Source: Tribonema minus
Taxonomy: Eukaryota > Sar > Xanthophyceae > Tribonematales > Tribonemataceae
Length of the DNA: 64,000 bases
Reading direction: 5' to 3'
Assembly (NCBI GenBank): GCA_017506865.1
Contig: JAFCMP010000514.1
Span: forward strand, 1,364,001 to 1,428,000
Both the position numbers and the translations under genes were made by a program. Shown here piece after piece: positions 9,801 to 20,100 of the stretch; position 1 is the first letter of the stretch; each line of letters opens with the position of its first letter. The notes under the pieces are model-generated. The model saw only the letters and a list, made by a program, of their open reading frames with translations. It was not told the origin of the DNA and ran no database searches.

Positions 9801-12800
9801 CAGACTGCTTTGCAAAAATACTTGTGGCAAGAACGTATACGTCACGTGCGATGGCCGCTTGTGAGCTACTGTACTTTGAATAGGCCGCCTCCGCACTGCG
9901 CAAAACTTTCTGCTTGCGACGCTGTGTATTCAACGCAAGTTGAAGTTGCGGTTCAACAGGGAAAGCTGGACAAAGCTGCAGAGCCGTTTTCAAGCAGTTC
10001 TCGACGCTTATACATCAAGTACATGTGTACTGCAAAGTACACACGTGAGCTTGACAATAGCAAGCGACCAGCCTTGTGTAAGCTGTGGTCATGCACGGTC
10101 GCACAGGGAGAGTCACCTCTTGCGTTTCAGCCGCCTTGGCGATCAGCTCGTCGAGCACGTCGTTCAGCAACTTCAAGTCGTGCTTGAACTCCGCCTGGCT
10201 CGGCAGCAGCCGCGACGCGAACGGCAGCTTCCAGTAGGGTATGAAGCTGGCGCTGCGGTGCTCGGCCTCCCTGAGCACGCGATAGACCGCCTGTGTCGTG
10301 CACACGAGAAAGGGGACAATGCAGGGGAGTCTGGGTCAATGCAGGGGCAAGGTAGGGGGGGGGGGGGGGCACGACACACGAGCTCGGGCGTGGTAGTTGC
10401 GATACAGTAGTGCCAGAACGGATGACTGATTTAAAACATATGACACCCGGCAGGTTGCAGCTGCCCTGTCTTCAGCGGCCGTGTAATGTGTACGGTCTGC
10501 TCCGAAGACACACGCACGCGTCATGACACATAATAATAATGGTTATAACAATAACGGTTGTAACAGCTCCAAGCGAGCGAAGGATTGCGTGAAGCACAAG
10601 CATGCGCAGACGCTCTCGCTTCAGGTTTCAGCTACGCCGCGCATGTCTGTAGCTCGGAGTGCTGGATATCAGCAGATACGCAGCTGCCAGTGTAAGGCGG
10701 TGTGAGGGCGACTTGGAGGTTGCCTTCCTGAAATTGACAGAAGGTGACTACACCAATGCAGTCCTATGCGAGTCACGTACCGATCTCGTGTGACCTACAT
10801 GTAAACTACTCGGTCTACAGCACTTCAAGTTCTTGTTGTCGAATTCTACGTGGGGTGCGACATCTCATGTACCACCAAGGCCAGGAGACATTTGCTGTTG
10901 TGTCATGAACTGACACAGGACAAGTGCTCAACCATGTTTACTGACAGCGCTCAGCAACGGGCCACCCTGCCCCTCCCCTCTTGGAACTGCCATGTGGGTC
11001 ATTGCCTTTGGTCACCGGCAATGGCAGGGGCTGCCAAAGTTCAACTTCAACCAGCGCAGCCGAAGTCACAGCAATGCACTCTTGCACAGGCTGCATGTAC
11101 TTTGAAGTATGTATATATAACGCTGCTGTGGAAACTACCCACATGCATACATACCTTGATAACCGGCGACTCGTTGGTAGTGCTGCCGAAGTCGTAGTTG
11201 AAGACGGCGCGGCCTATGATGTCCAGGCTCACGGAGCAGAACTTCTCCTCCATGTCCAGCACGCGGCCCTCGTCGGCGGCGCGCCCGACCTGTCGGCAGC
11301 AGCATCGCTCAGGGTGACGTAGTTAGGCGGGGGGGTGGGGGAGGGGGGTAATTCAGTGCAGCTGATCCGCGTCAAAGGCGCGCCCGATCCTGCGTCTCGC
11401 AGTTGAAACGGCAGCAGCACTCAGCGACGGCGGCAGCGCTCAAGTGGAGAAAGAATGACTGCGTTGAGCGATACCCCCGAGCCGTGTGCGCCATACGCAT
11501 CAGCGCTGCACCGCGCTGTGCTTCGATGGTGTACATGCGTGCTGAAGTACTGAAGTGATCGGCAATGCGCATTGAGACACTTTCAAGGTGTTCACAAAGA
11601 CACACATAGATTCTGCTTGCAAGCTGGACATCCACCATCTGGGCTTTTTTGCGCCCTGAGCGATAATTAACAACAAGCACTAACTGAGGATATGCCCTAA
11701 CGGCCACTTGGAAATGTTGTGTCTGCGGACGGAAGATTACCTCAGCAAGCAGCCCACTCAAACATGCTGTGTCTTCGGAGGGACGATTACCTCAGCCAGC
11801 ACTTGTGGAAGCCCGGCGCAATGGAGCACCTCACTCCGTCAAACTTTACTCATATAACTTCAAACTTGAAGTCTGGCCCGGTGCCTCACCTCATCCAGCA
11901 GTGCCTCGTTGCACTCAGCAAAGAGCCGCACCATGCGGTTCAGCCAGCGCTTGTGGAAGCCAGGCACGATGGCGCGCCGCCGCACCTTCCACGTCTGCGG
12001 ATCCGCGGGGATGAGGCCCTTGCCCATGATGGGCTCCTGTTACACAGCGGTTACGGCGGTTACGAGTGCAAGTATTGTGTGCGTGAGACAAGAGGCTCAC
12101 TCGTTATAGGAAATACAGCTATATACCATGGAGAACATGTATGCGTAATTTTCAGTATACATATACATGATACAGGTGTACATAAATGGCGGTATAGAGT
12201 GTCATGAGTGGCCTTTCACGTCTGTGGATCCGCGGGGATGAGGCCCTTGCCCATGATGGGCTCCTGTTGGACAGCGACGACGGTTACGCGTAGGATTGCA
12301 TGAAATCATACTTGGCCACATACATACGACGTATTTGGTGCGTATTTGGCAACCAGGAATACGTCTTGAGCAAGCCTCGAGCATGCTGCGCGAAGGGCGT
12401 TTTCTTTTGGGGGGCATGTGGTGAGTCTGCTCGATTCAGAGCATACAGTCCACCACGAAAGGGGCACTTCAACTCAGAAATAAACTTCAAAATACACTTT
12501 TGTGCAACGCTAGTTACGTGCGCAAGTGTTGTGTGCGTGATACGAGGTGTTCACTTGTTATACAGCTGTACAATGCGGAGTACATCTGGCGATGCTGTAC
12601 GCACTTCCGCGATGCGCATTGAGACACTTTCGAGGCGTTCGCAAGACGCATGTAGATTCTGATTGCAGGCTAATCATCCACCGACTAGGCTTGTTTGCGC
12701 CCGCAGTGAGAATTCGTAAAAAGCACGTGTATGCATGCTTCAAGTATATGTGTACATGATGCAGACATGTACGCGCATGGCGCTGCGCAGTGCAACGAGT

Positions 12801-14870
12801 GGCAGTGAAAAGTGGCGACACCGTGCGCGCAGGCGCATGCGGTTGGTGACCTCCTGTGCAACACTTTGTGCGCTGCGTGCCACATGAATATGTACTTCCA
12901 GTGCCATGGCCAGCACTGGCTGAGCGTTGACGCGCCACTCTTACATGCAATGTTGCACACTCGTACACGCAATGTTATGAGTTCTCAAAGGGCGCAGAGG
13001 GCAACAAAGTTGTTGAGTGTTTTCCATGGTAACAATACACCGCACGTGCGAGAATCAATGCAACGCAGTTGCTCGCACCCTATCCATGCCCCACCTCGGT
13101 ATTGTGTACAACAGGACACAGTGTGCGGCGGCGCATTCTCTCACCAGCACCTGTGTACCGTACATAGGCACTGTGTACAGTACAGCAGAACTGTGAACAG
13201 TACACCAGCACGTTCACAGTACACCAGTACCAGCCAGCAGTGTGTGCAGTACACCAGCGCTGTGTACAGTACACCGTCACTTTGTACAGTACACGATGAA
13301 CTGCAGCGCGCAGTTACTGTAGCCCGCGCTCACCAGAATGGTCGCCAGCATGCCCTTGTCGTACGCGACCGCGTTGGTCTTGAGAATGTGCTTAGCGGCG
13401 ACGGGGTCGCTGATGACGATGAACGAGCGCGGCCCGAAGGCTAACTTGTACACCGGGCCGTACTGGTGGGGGTACTTCTCGAGGAGCAGGAAGAGGGGGC
13501 CGCCCGCGAGGTCTTCTAGGCGCCCGCTGGCCACCTGAAGGAGCGAAACACCGACACAGAAGTACAGGGTGTTGATGGGCGATGAGCGATGTGGGGGTTC
13601 AATTGCAAAACAGAAGAAGGTATGAAGAGTGGGACCATGAGCAACAAGGATCTTGTTGACGCATGAGCAGCAGGAAGAGGGGGGTGCCAGCGGGGCACAG
13701 TGCAGCGGTACTCAATGGGGGGCAGTGCTGCAGATGGGTAAAGCGCGGCCGACTTCGCAGCAACGAAGGTGAAGTGATGCTCTTGTCGGAGCGATGCTGA
13801 AGGTGGAGCAACGATGAACGAGGTTGAATCCGCAAGTTGAGCAACGCTGCGGGGCCGCAATGCTGCCAACAGCAAGACCCAGGACATGGAGTGTCGATGA
13901 AGATGTTGCATTTGAGCAAGCATGCAGCGTTCTGCCAACGAGCGCCACGCCTGTGCTAGTGATTTAGCTCGCATGCATGTAATAGGATACAAATTGTGTG
14001 AGCTGTCCGGCGCACGCACTGAAGCGCGGCATGGCCTCCCTGAGAGCAGGCTCAGCATTGCCGCCTTGCTGCACTTCCGTAACGCGGCTCACAGCAAGCT
14101 CGCGGGCAGCACCAAGCTGCATGAGGCTTGCGCGTCATGAAAGCGCTGGCGATGCGAGTGACACGACAGCTTCCGAACAGGGTTCCAAGTGCCACAAAGC
14201 TGCATGTGCTTTTCATTGATTCGTGCTCAGGGCGCGAAAAATCAGATGGTGGATGTCCCGCTTGCAATCAAAATCTAAATGCGTCTTGTGAACGAATGCC
14301 TTGAAAGTGTCTCAATGCGCATCGCCGATCACTCTTAAACGACATGGCCAAAATGGCTGCATGTACCTTCTGTAGAAAGGTGCTCCAGCTGCCGGTGAAT
14401 GTCCCGACGCTCGCCACAGGAGCCCCATCCAGCGAGGGCGCACCAAAGTACTTCTGCGCCACATTGCTGGCAATGATGTACAGAGAGTCCCAAGCCGAAG
14501 GCGGCGGCAGGATGTCTGGTTCTTGCTCTGGTGGTGCAGGCTGCCAAGGGGTCATCCTGAAAGGAGCGAAGCCTTGCCTGGGAGGGGCTTTGGAGTGCGA
14601 AGAGTCCACCATGGCACGCCGTGCACGTTCCAGCTGCCAGTCGAATCCGTATTTCTGGCCTTCCCACTCGTCCAAGGGGGGTGCCGATGGCTGAAGGTCC
14701 GAAGGGGGTCGATCTGCGACTGCCGAGCTGCCGCGCTCTTGAACGGCAGGCAGAGTAATGCTGAACCGTCGTGACAGAGGCGCCTGGTAACTCGCTCTGA
14801 ATGCATAGCACTCTGTCAACAGCAACGCTGCCAGCAGCAGCACTGCGCTGCCGACATCGCGAGCCAACAT
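6852..14870 (-). CDS. Cytochrome P450, CYP97 family (carotenoid ring hydroxylase type)
   Basis: Eight exons: 14870-14367, 13534-13334, 12036-11890, 11289-11155, 10290-10117, 9713-9658, 9065-8365, 7317-6852; about 794 aa. Exon 1 starts with a signal peptide ending CYA|FRAS, typical of import into red complex plastids. CYP97 landmarks follow in order: [35 protein letters not shown]...[18 protein letters not shown]-helix AGHETT, K-helix EALR, NLHRSP, YDPERF, haem loop [12 protein letters not shown] (Cys ligand), [12 protein letters not shown]97 enzymes hydroxylate carotenoid rings; subfamily unclear. Odd: exon 7 lacks one base near 8792-8796 (CCCC run). Without it neither the PEPP frame nor the phase into exon 8 works. 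About 80 Gly/Ser residues are inserted before [14 protein letters not shown], and the C-terminus is a Gly/Ser tail. Either a sequencing error or a broken allele. Confidence 0.88.
7318..7625 (-). repeat. Ladder of exon-8 acceptor copies in CYP97 intron 7
   Basis: Two copies of the acceptor plus the first ~95 bases of exon 8 lie upstream of the real one. Their exon starts are at 7450 and 7601, against 7317 for the real exon (steps of 133 and 151 bp). Each ends in TTCCTCCCCTTC followed by AA(A/G)CTCATCGACT and a CACT/GAGT microsatellite. The copy at 7450 is nearly identical to the exon; the one at 7601 is more diverged but still open. They lack the haem Cys, so they cannot replace exon 8 whole. 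Confidence 0.88.
11360..11410 (-). repeat. Partial copy of the exon-4 acceptor in CYP97 intron 3
   Basis: Minus-strand sequence resembling the exon-4 acceptor region (GCTGCTGCCG... then a GGTCGGGCGCGCC-like stretch) recurs about 100 bp upstream of the real acceptor at 11289. Confidence 0.5.
11719..11830 (-). repeat. Partial copies of exon-3 end in CYP97 intron 3
   Basis: CAGCCAGCACTTGTGGAAGC at 11793 matches CAGCCAGCGCTTGTGGAAGC inside exon 3. Around it a ~50 bp unit (GCTGTGTCTTCGGA...GATTACCTCAGC) is itself repeated (11725, 11770). Confidence 0.6.
12205..12275 (-). repeat. Decayed copy of exon-3 acceptor in CYP97 intron 2
   Basis: About 60 bp matching exon 3 from the acceptor (CAGGAGCCCATCATGGGCAA) to the ADPQTW codons. 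It sits about 210 bp upstream of the real exon (12036). The copy has an in-frame TGA where the exon reads TGG, so it is not an alternative exon. Confidence 0.8.
13150..13305. repeat. GTACAGTACAC minisatellite in CYP97 intron 2
   Basis: Seven or so imperfect copies of an approximately 20 bp unit, (C/G)TGTGTACAGTACACCAGCA, just inside the intron from the exon-2 donor. The GTGTAC/GTACAC core is palindromic. Confidence 0.75.
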
Positions 14871-17131
14871 GCGCACAGCCGGGCTTTCGGAGAGCTATTT
14901 CCGCTTTCGTGCTTCTGTCCTGCGGCAGGGAAGACAGCGGTCGAGCACAGCAGCAAGGCAACGCGAACACAGCAGTTGGCCATTTTTCTAGCTTGGTGTT
15001 CTGTGGTCACGCTGCAAGTTGCCGTGGAATGACTATCCCGTGAAGCTGGCTAGTCATCAGCTAGAATTTTGCGTGTGGACTAACCTGTAGGTCCACGCGC
15101 CTTCAGCTGCTGTTGCTCTGCGCATTTAAGTGAGCGCGCTGTGCTCTAAGTTCCTTAGCACGTGCAGCTATGCACACCTCGGCTTCGTTTCACAATGCGC
15201 GAAAACATGATCCTCCGCGATCCAAAACAGATCCATCCCCCAAGTTCAACCCTAACCCTAACAGTCGAATCAGAGGTGGCTTGCTGATGCAGGTGCAAGT
15301 TTGCCAACGGAACCTGAAGCCCACCACAACACACGACTGGTGTGACACCCGGAGGCCACCTACGCAAGGGCAGAGCTCTCTGTGCCTTACGTGGGAGATG
15401 GCGATAACTTGAAGTGCGGCAATGGGGGTCTGACTCTTTGAAAGTTTTCTGCAGATACCAAGTTCAAGTTGTTGTCGCAGCGACAGCAACACAAACACTA
15501 CTGCGGCTGTAACAAACCCCCACAACATTCACAAGTGCCTTCCACATGTGGTGCTCTACAAGTATCATGAAGATTGTGTGGCCCTGAGATACATGAGCTT
15601 ACGTAATTACCACTATTACTCCAGGAGGTAGCTCAACAAGTCGATTGTTGCAAGATGCACTGCAATTAGACGTTCTGTCCGCACCCGGCCTCGAGCGTCT
15701 TGCAACAACACACTCATATGAAAGCACACAAGTAAATGGGGGGAGCTCCCCGGCCGGTATATTCGACACGTCAGATGGGCAGCCTTCAAGTAGTTCATGA
15801 AGTCAACCTTCACATTGCTCCTCAATGCGCAGCAGTGTTTTGCCAGCCTAGTACACGTAACATCTTGCCAGCTCGATGCCATCACTGGTGCAACACACAG
15901 AACCGTGGAAGATGAGGTTTCAGTTGGCAGTGTGATTCTGGTGTTGTTGCCAGCTCTTTCATCACACAACATCAGATGGTGGACGTGTGACTCGCATACA
16001 GTCACCAGAGCCGTATGGATATGCTGATGATCAACTGGAAGGCTGCAGCGCTCCTCTGTTCTTATCATCAGGCAGAGCCTGCTACTAGGGCCGGATAATC
16101 TACGTCCACCCAGGAGCCACTCTGAAGTTTGCTGCAGGTCTCATCGTGTGGTGCGATAGGGCAGCCTCGTTGTCTCGAGCGTGGATCCGCATTTGCCCTG
16201 GCAAGCAGGCGGTCTTGATGCCACGAGGCGACAATGCTCATTGGCCGCATAAAGCAGATTCTCTTCTGTGAGCATGTGTTGCACTCTGGTCTGTGCTGTC
16301 ATGACAGAGGCGCCAGGCTACTGCTGCTGCATGGTGTGTTGCTCCACAAGTTTGTCCATGTCGGCTATGCCTTTCAGTTCCTGGCGTACACGGTCCCGCT
16401 TTGCCTTCGACTCTGCTGTAGCCTGTTGATACACCTGTTGGGGACCGGACCGAAAGTGAAGGTGCGTGGTCTGAGCTCTGGCAACTGCTCAAGCATGTGT
16501 AATTGACTTCACAAGTGGTGTAACCCGTCAACACGTAAATTGTGGTGATGATTGAGCAACCATATGCGACTGATCATGAGCTGATGAGTGGCAATTACCA
16601 AAATGGGCGATTGGGAGGCAGAGTTGAATATGTAACTTCATATTTTTTTTTCGGTACAACGCCTCCAAGCAGCGTGGTTGTGCGATTGCTGTTGTTGACA
16701 AAGCGGATAAGTATTCATAAACTTATCCAGATGAAGCCTCTGCTAGCAAAATCGCGCGAAGTCTCACATTTCTCCGGGCTGTCGCATTCCTTATGAAAGC
16801 CGCATGTCGCTCAGGAGCTATATGCTCAGATATGCATTGCTGCTGCGCTCCTGCCTCCTCTGGCTGCATGCTGCCTTTGCGGTCGGGTCGGGGAGTGAAA
16901 TTAAAAAGCGGATCTTTTCACCGGCCAACCCGCCCCCCCGCTAGCGCCGCTGGGGTTCATGAGTTCATGACCTACCTACCTACATAAAAATTGACGCTAG
17001 CGCTGTTATGGGCCAGTGACCATGACAGCTTGCACCTGACCACTGCTGCTAGTGGCTCGTGGACCAGCAGATTGGTCCAGCGCGGGAGCGGGAGTGACTT
17101 GGATTCGATTTTGACAGCGGCGGCGGCGGCG
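14871..17131. other. Intergenic, divergent CYP97 / NRT2 promoters
   Basis: 2.26 kb between the two divergent start codons. It must hold both promoters. Contains one short telomere-like tract (15248-15262) and a C-rich stretch near 16920-16950. No convincing ORF, RNA gene or named promoter element was found. Confidence 0.4.
15248..15262 (-). repeat. Short interstitial telomere-like tract (CCCTAA)
   Basis: AACCCTAACCCTAAC, two and a half units of the TTAGGG-type repeat, in the CYP97/NRT2 intergenic region. Confidence 0.6.
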
Positions 17132-20100
17132 ATGATCCCGAAGGCGGATCTCAGCGCAATCGCAGCGCAGTCTTCGTCGCTTGACATCGAGGCTCCCTCG
17201 AAGTTTGACTTGCCTGTGGATCATGACGACAGAGCACAAACTATCAAGTGAGTTAGCACCGGCTCGACGTCGTTTTCGCGTCATGTTTTTTCTTTGCTGC
17301 TGCAGTCTCTGACATGGCGCGCACACGCACATTGCTGTTGGCCTGTATGTGCATGTTTTTTTTGTTTAGTCAGAAGCTGAGGCCTCTTCCATGCAGTGGA
17401 TAGTTTGCCAAAACTGGAAGTTCTTTACCAGACCATGAGTTTCTTAAAATCTTGGCTCGTAAATTCACCTACTGGTGCACGTTGTTAATACACAAATGCA
17501 TAGCGGCCTTTGCAAAGGCAGCTTAAGAATCACTACCTGATATTGATATTTCTACTTTGTTGTAGGGTTGCGGTCACTGGGCTTATCTCGCACAGCAGGC
17601 CTTCAGGCCTTGACATTTTCAAACCTGATGATGGCAATGTTCTTTACCAAGGCGCCCTTTCGTGACGAATTCTCTGCATCAATCCCCTTGTAAAGGAAGT
17701 GATGCACGTCACTGAATCACCTGTTAGTCTGTGCACGGCCATCTGCAGTACCCTCCTCATGCCATCTGTCACAAGTGCACCCACCCGGGGCGATTGCCAT
17801 AAACGATTGCGGAGCGCCCGGCGCACCGCTTTTCACGGGCTGCCGCCGTAACACCGCACCCTGCCAAACACTGCGGTTCCACATCCGCCGCTGCGTCGCC
17901 GCAATTAGCGCTCTCGCCAGCTGCGCCGCGCTGTCGGCCGGTCGCTGACAGCGCTGCGCCCTGCCAAGGGCGTCTTGCGCCTGTAGCTCAGTGCTGTCGC
18001 GTCATTGCTACTTCTCTCACCCTGTAAAGTCGCTTGCTTCCTCACCCCTGGTTGGCTCGCGTGCCGGCAGAGGTGACGAATGCGCCGTTCCCCGAGCTTT
18101 CTCTACTGCCAGTGCACTGACGCTCTCCGTGAACTCGCAGAAAAGGCCCCTTTGGGTCATAACTGCCAGCTCCTACACCGACACGCTGCTCTATCAGCCT
18201 GCGCTCCTGCATCGCAACGAAAGGCCCCTTAGGGGTCATAATAACTAGCTTCTAAGCAGCCGCACTGCTCCATCAGCCTGCGCCCCTGCATTTCAACAAA
18301 AGGCCCCTTTGGGGTTATAGTACTAGCTTCTAAGCAGCCGCGCTGCTCTGTCAGCCTGCGCTCTTGCGCTTTTTTAGCCCCTTTGGGTTACAACCGACAG
18401 CTCCTAAAACGCGCTGTAAAACGCGCTGCTCTCCGCTGCGCAGGCTGCTGTCCTGCTCGCGCCCGCACATGCGCGCGTTCCACGTCAACTGGATCTCCTT
18501 CTTCCTGTCCTTCTGGCTGTGGTTCGCCTTCACGTCGCTGCTGGGGAGCATACAGAAGACCATGGGCCTGACCGACTCGCAAGTCTGGTGAGTATGTAGT
18601 GGGTGCCATGCGCTGTTTGAAGTTGACATTGAAGTTGAAGTGGGCAACCACACGGCGCTGCTGCTTGCAGCTTGTCTTGTCTGCAACACGTCACGCTTTT
18701 TCACTGCAGCTCGCACAAAGCGGGCGTGTGTTTAAGACCGCTACATCCAACGCGCTTTTGCACTCTACCGTGAGGCTGCCACGGAGTCAGTTTAGCAACG
18801 TCAGTGCACGATTCATCGCTGTACGTCTCGCCTTGCCACCCGTTTCACCTGCTCTGCTTGGGGCTGCCACAGATCCAGCGAACCGAATTCAAGGCACCGT
18901 GTGATGACACACACTACCGCTCTCAAGTCTCACCCTGCCACCTGCTCCCCCCGCTGTGCGCGCCCCCCCCCCCCCCAGGATCAGCACGTGCCTCAACATG
19001 GCATCCCCTGCGCTGTCGCGCCTGTTTGTGGGGCCGCTGCTGGAGTGGACGGGGCCGCGGCTGGCACAGGTCGTCATACTAATGGCGACGGCGGTGCCCG
19101 TGCTGCTGGGGGGGCTGGCTGACAGTGAGTACATACACAGTACAGAACACAGTGCAGGACATGACATTCTCAACCTGAACTGCTGGAGTGGACGCTGCCG
19201 CGCCTCGCGCAGGTGGTCATACTCATGGCGACGGCGGTGCCTGTGCTGCTGGGGGGGCTGGCCGACAGTGAGTTTTTAACCTCAACTTCTGGACATTTCG
19301 AAGTATGTTACTTGATGGCGACGGCGGTGCCCGTGCTGCTGGGGGGGCTGGCCAACAGTGAGTACACGGGACATTTTCAACCTCAACTGCTGGATACCTT
19401 GAAGTTTGTTATTTGGTGGCGACGGCGCTGTCCGTGCTATTGGGGGGGGCTGGCCGACAGTGAGTACATACTAGTAGTACAGGTCACAGTACAGGAAACA
19501 TGACATCCTCGACTTGAACAGCTGGATATGGTAGTGATGGCGACGGCGGTGCCCGTGCTGCTGGCCAACAGTGAGTACACGGTAACGGTACACGGTACAG
19601 TACACAGTACAGTCACAGGTCCAGAACTGAACTGCTGGATGTGGTATCATCGCAGCGGCGCTGCCCTGCTGCTGGAGAGGACTGGCCGATAGTGAGTACG
19701 CAGCAGTACAGAACACAATTCAGGTTGCTGATACAGTACAAGGTGATCCTGGACCTGAACTGCTGGAAACAGTCTGATGGCGACGGCGTTCCCCCTGCTG
19801 CTGGGGGGGCTGGCAAACAGTGAGTAATACGTACACAGTACAGGGTGACAGCTGGCTGGCGAACAGTGAGGACAAAGTACAGAGTGACAACGCCAGGGGC
19901 TGTTGAACTTGGCCGGCGGTGACGCTCCTTTGTGGCGCTGCTCAGCCGCTCCAAGGCACCCTGCCACTGCGCCCAATCAGCATCAATCTGAAGCACATAC
20001 TCTCAAACACTTCACCATCAGCCTGCTGCATAGCGCATTAACCGCCTACTAATTGAAGGGCGTACTCTCAATTACTCGCACCGTCAGTCTGCCGCATAGC

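Noticed and set aside
13150-13305. Possible CRISPR-like array (repeated GTACAGTACAC units)
   Set aside because: There are no constant repeats with unique spacers; the units are contiguous and degenerate, in an intron of a eukaryotic gene.
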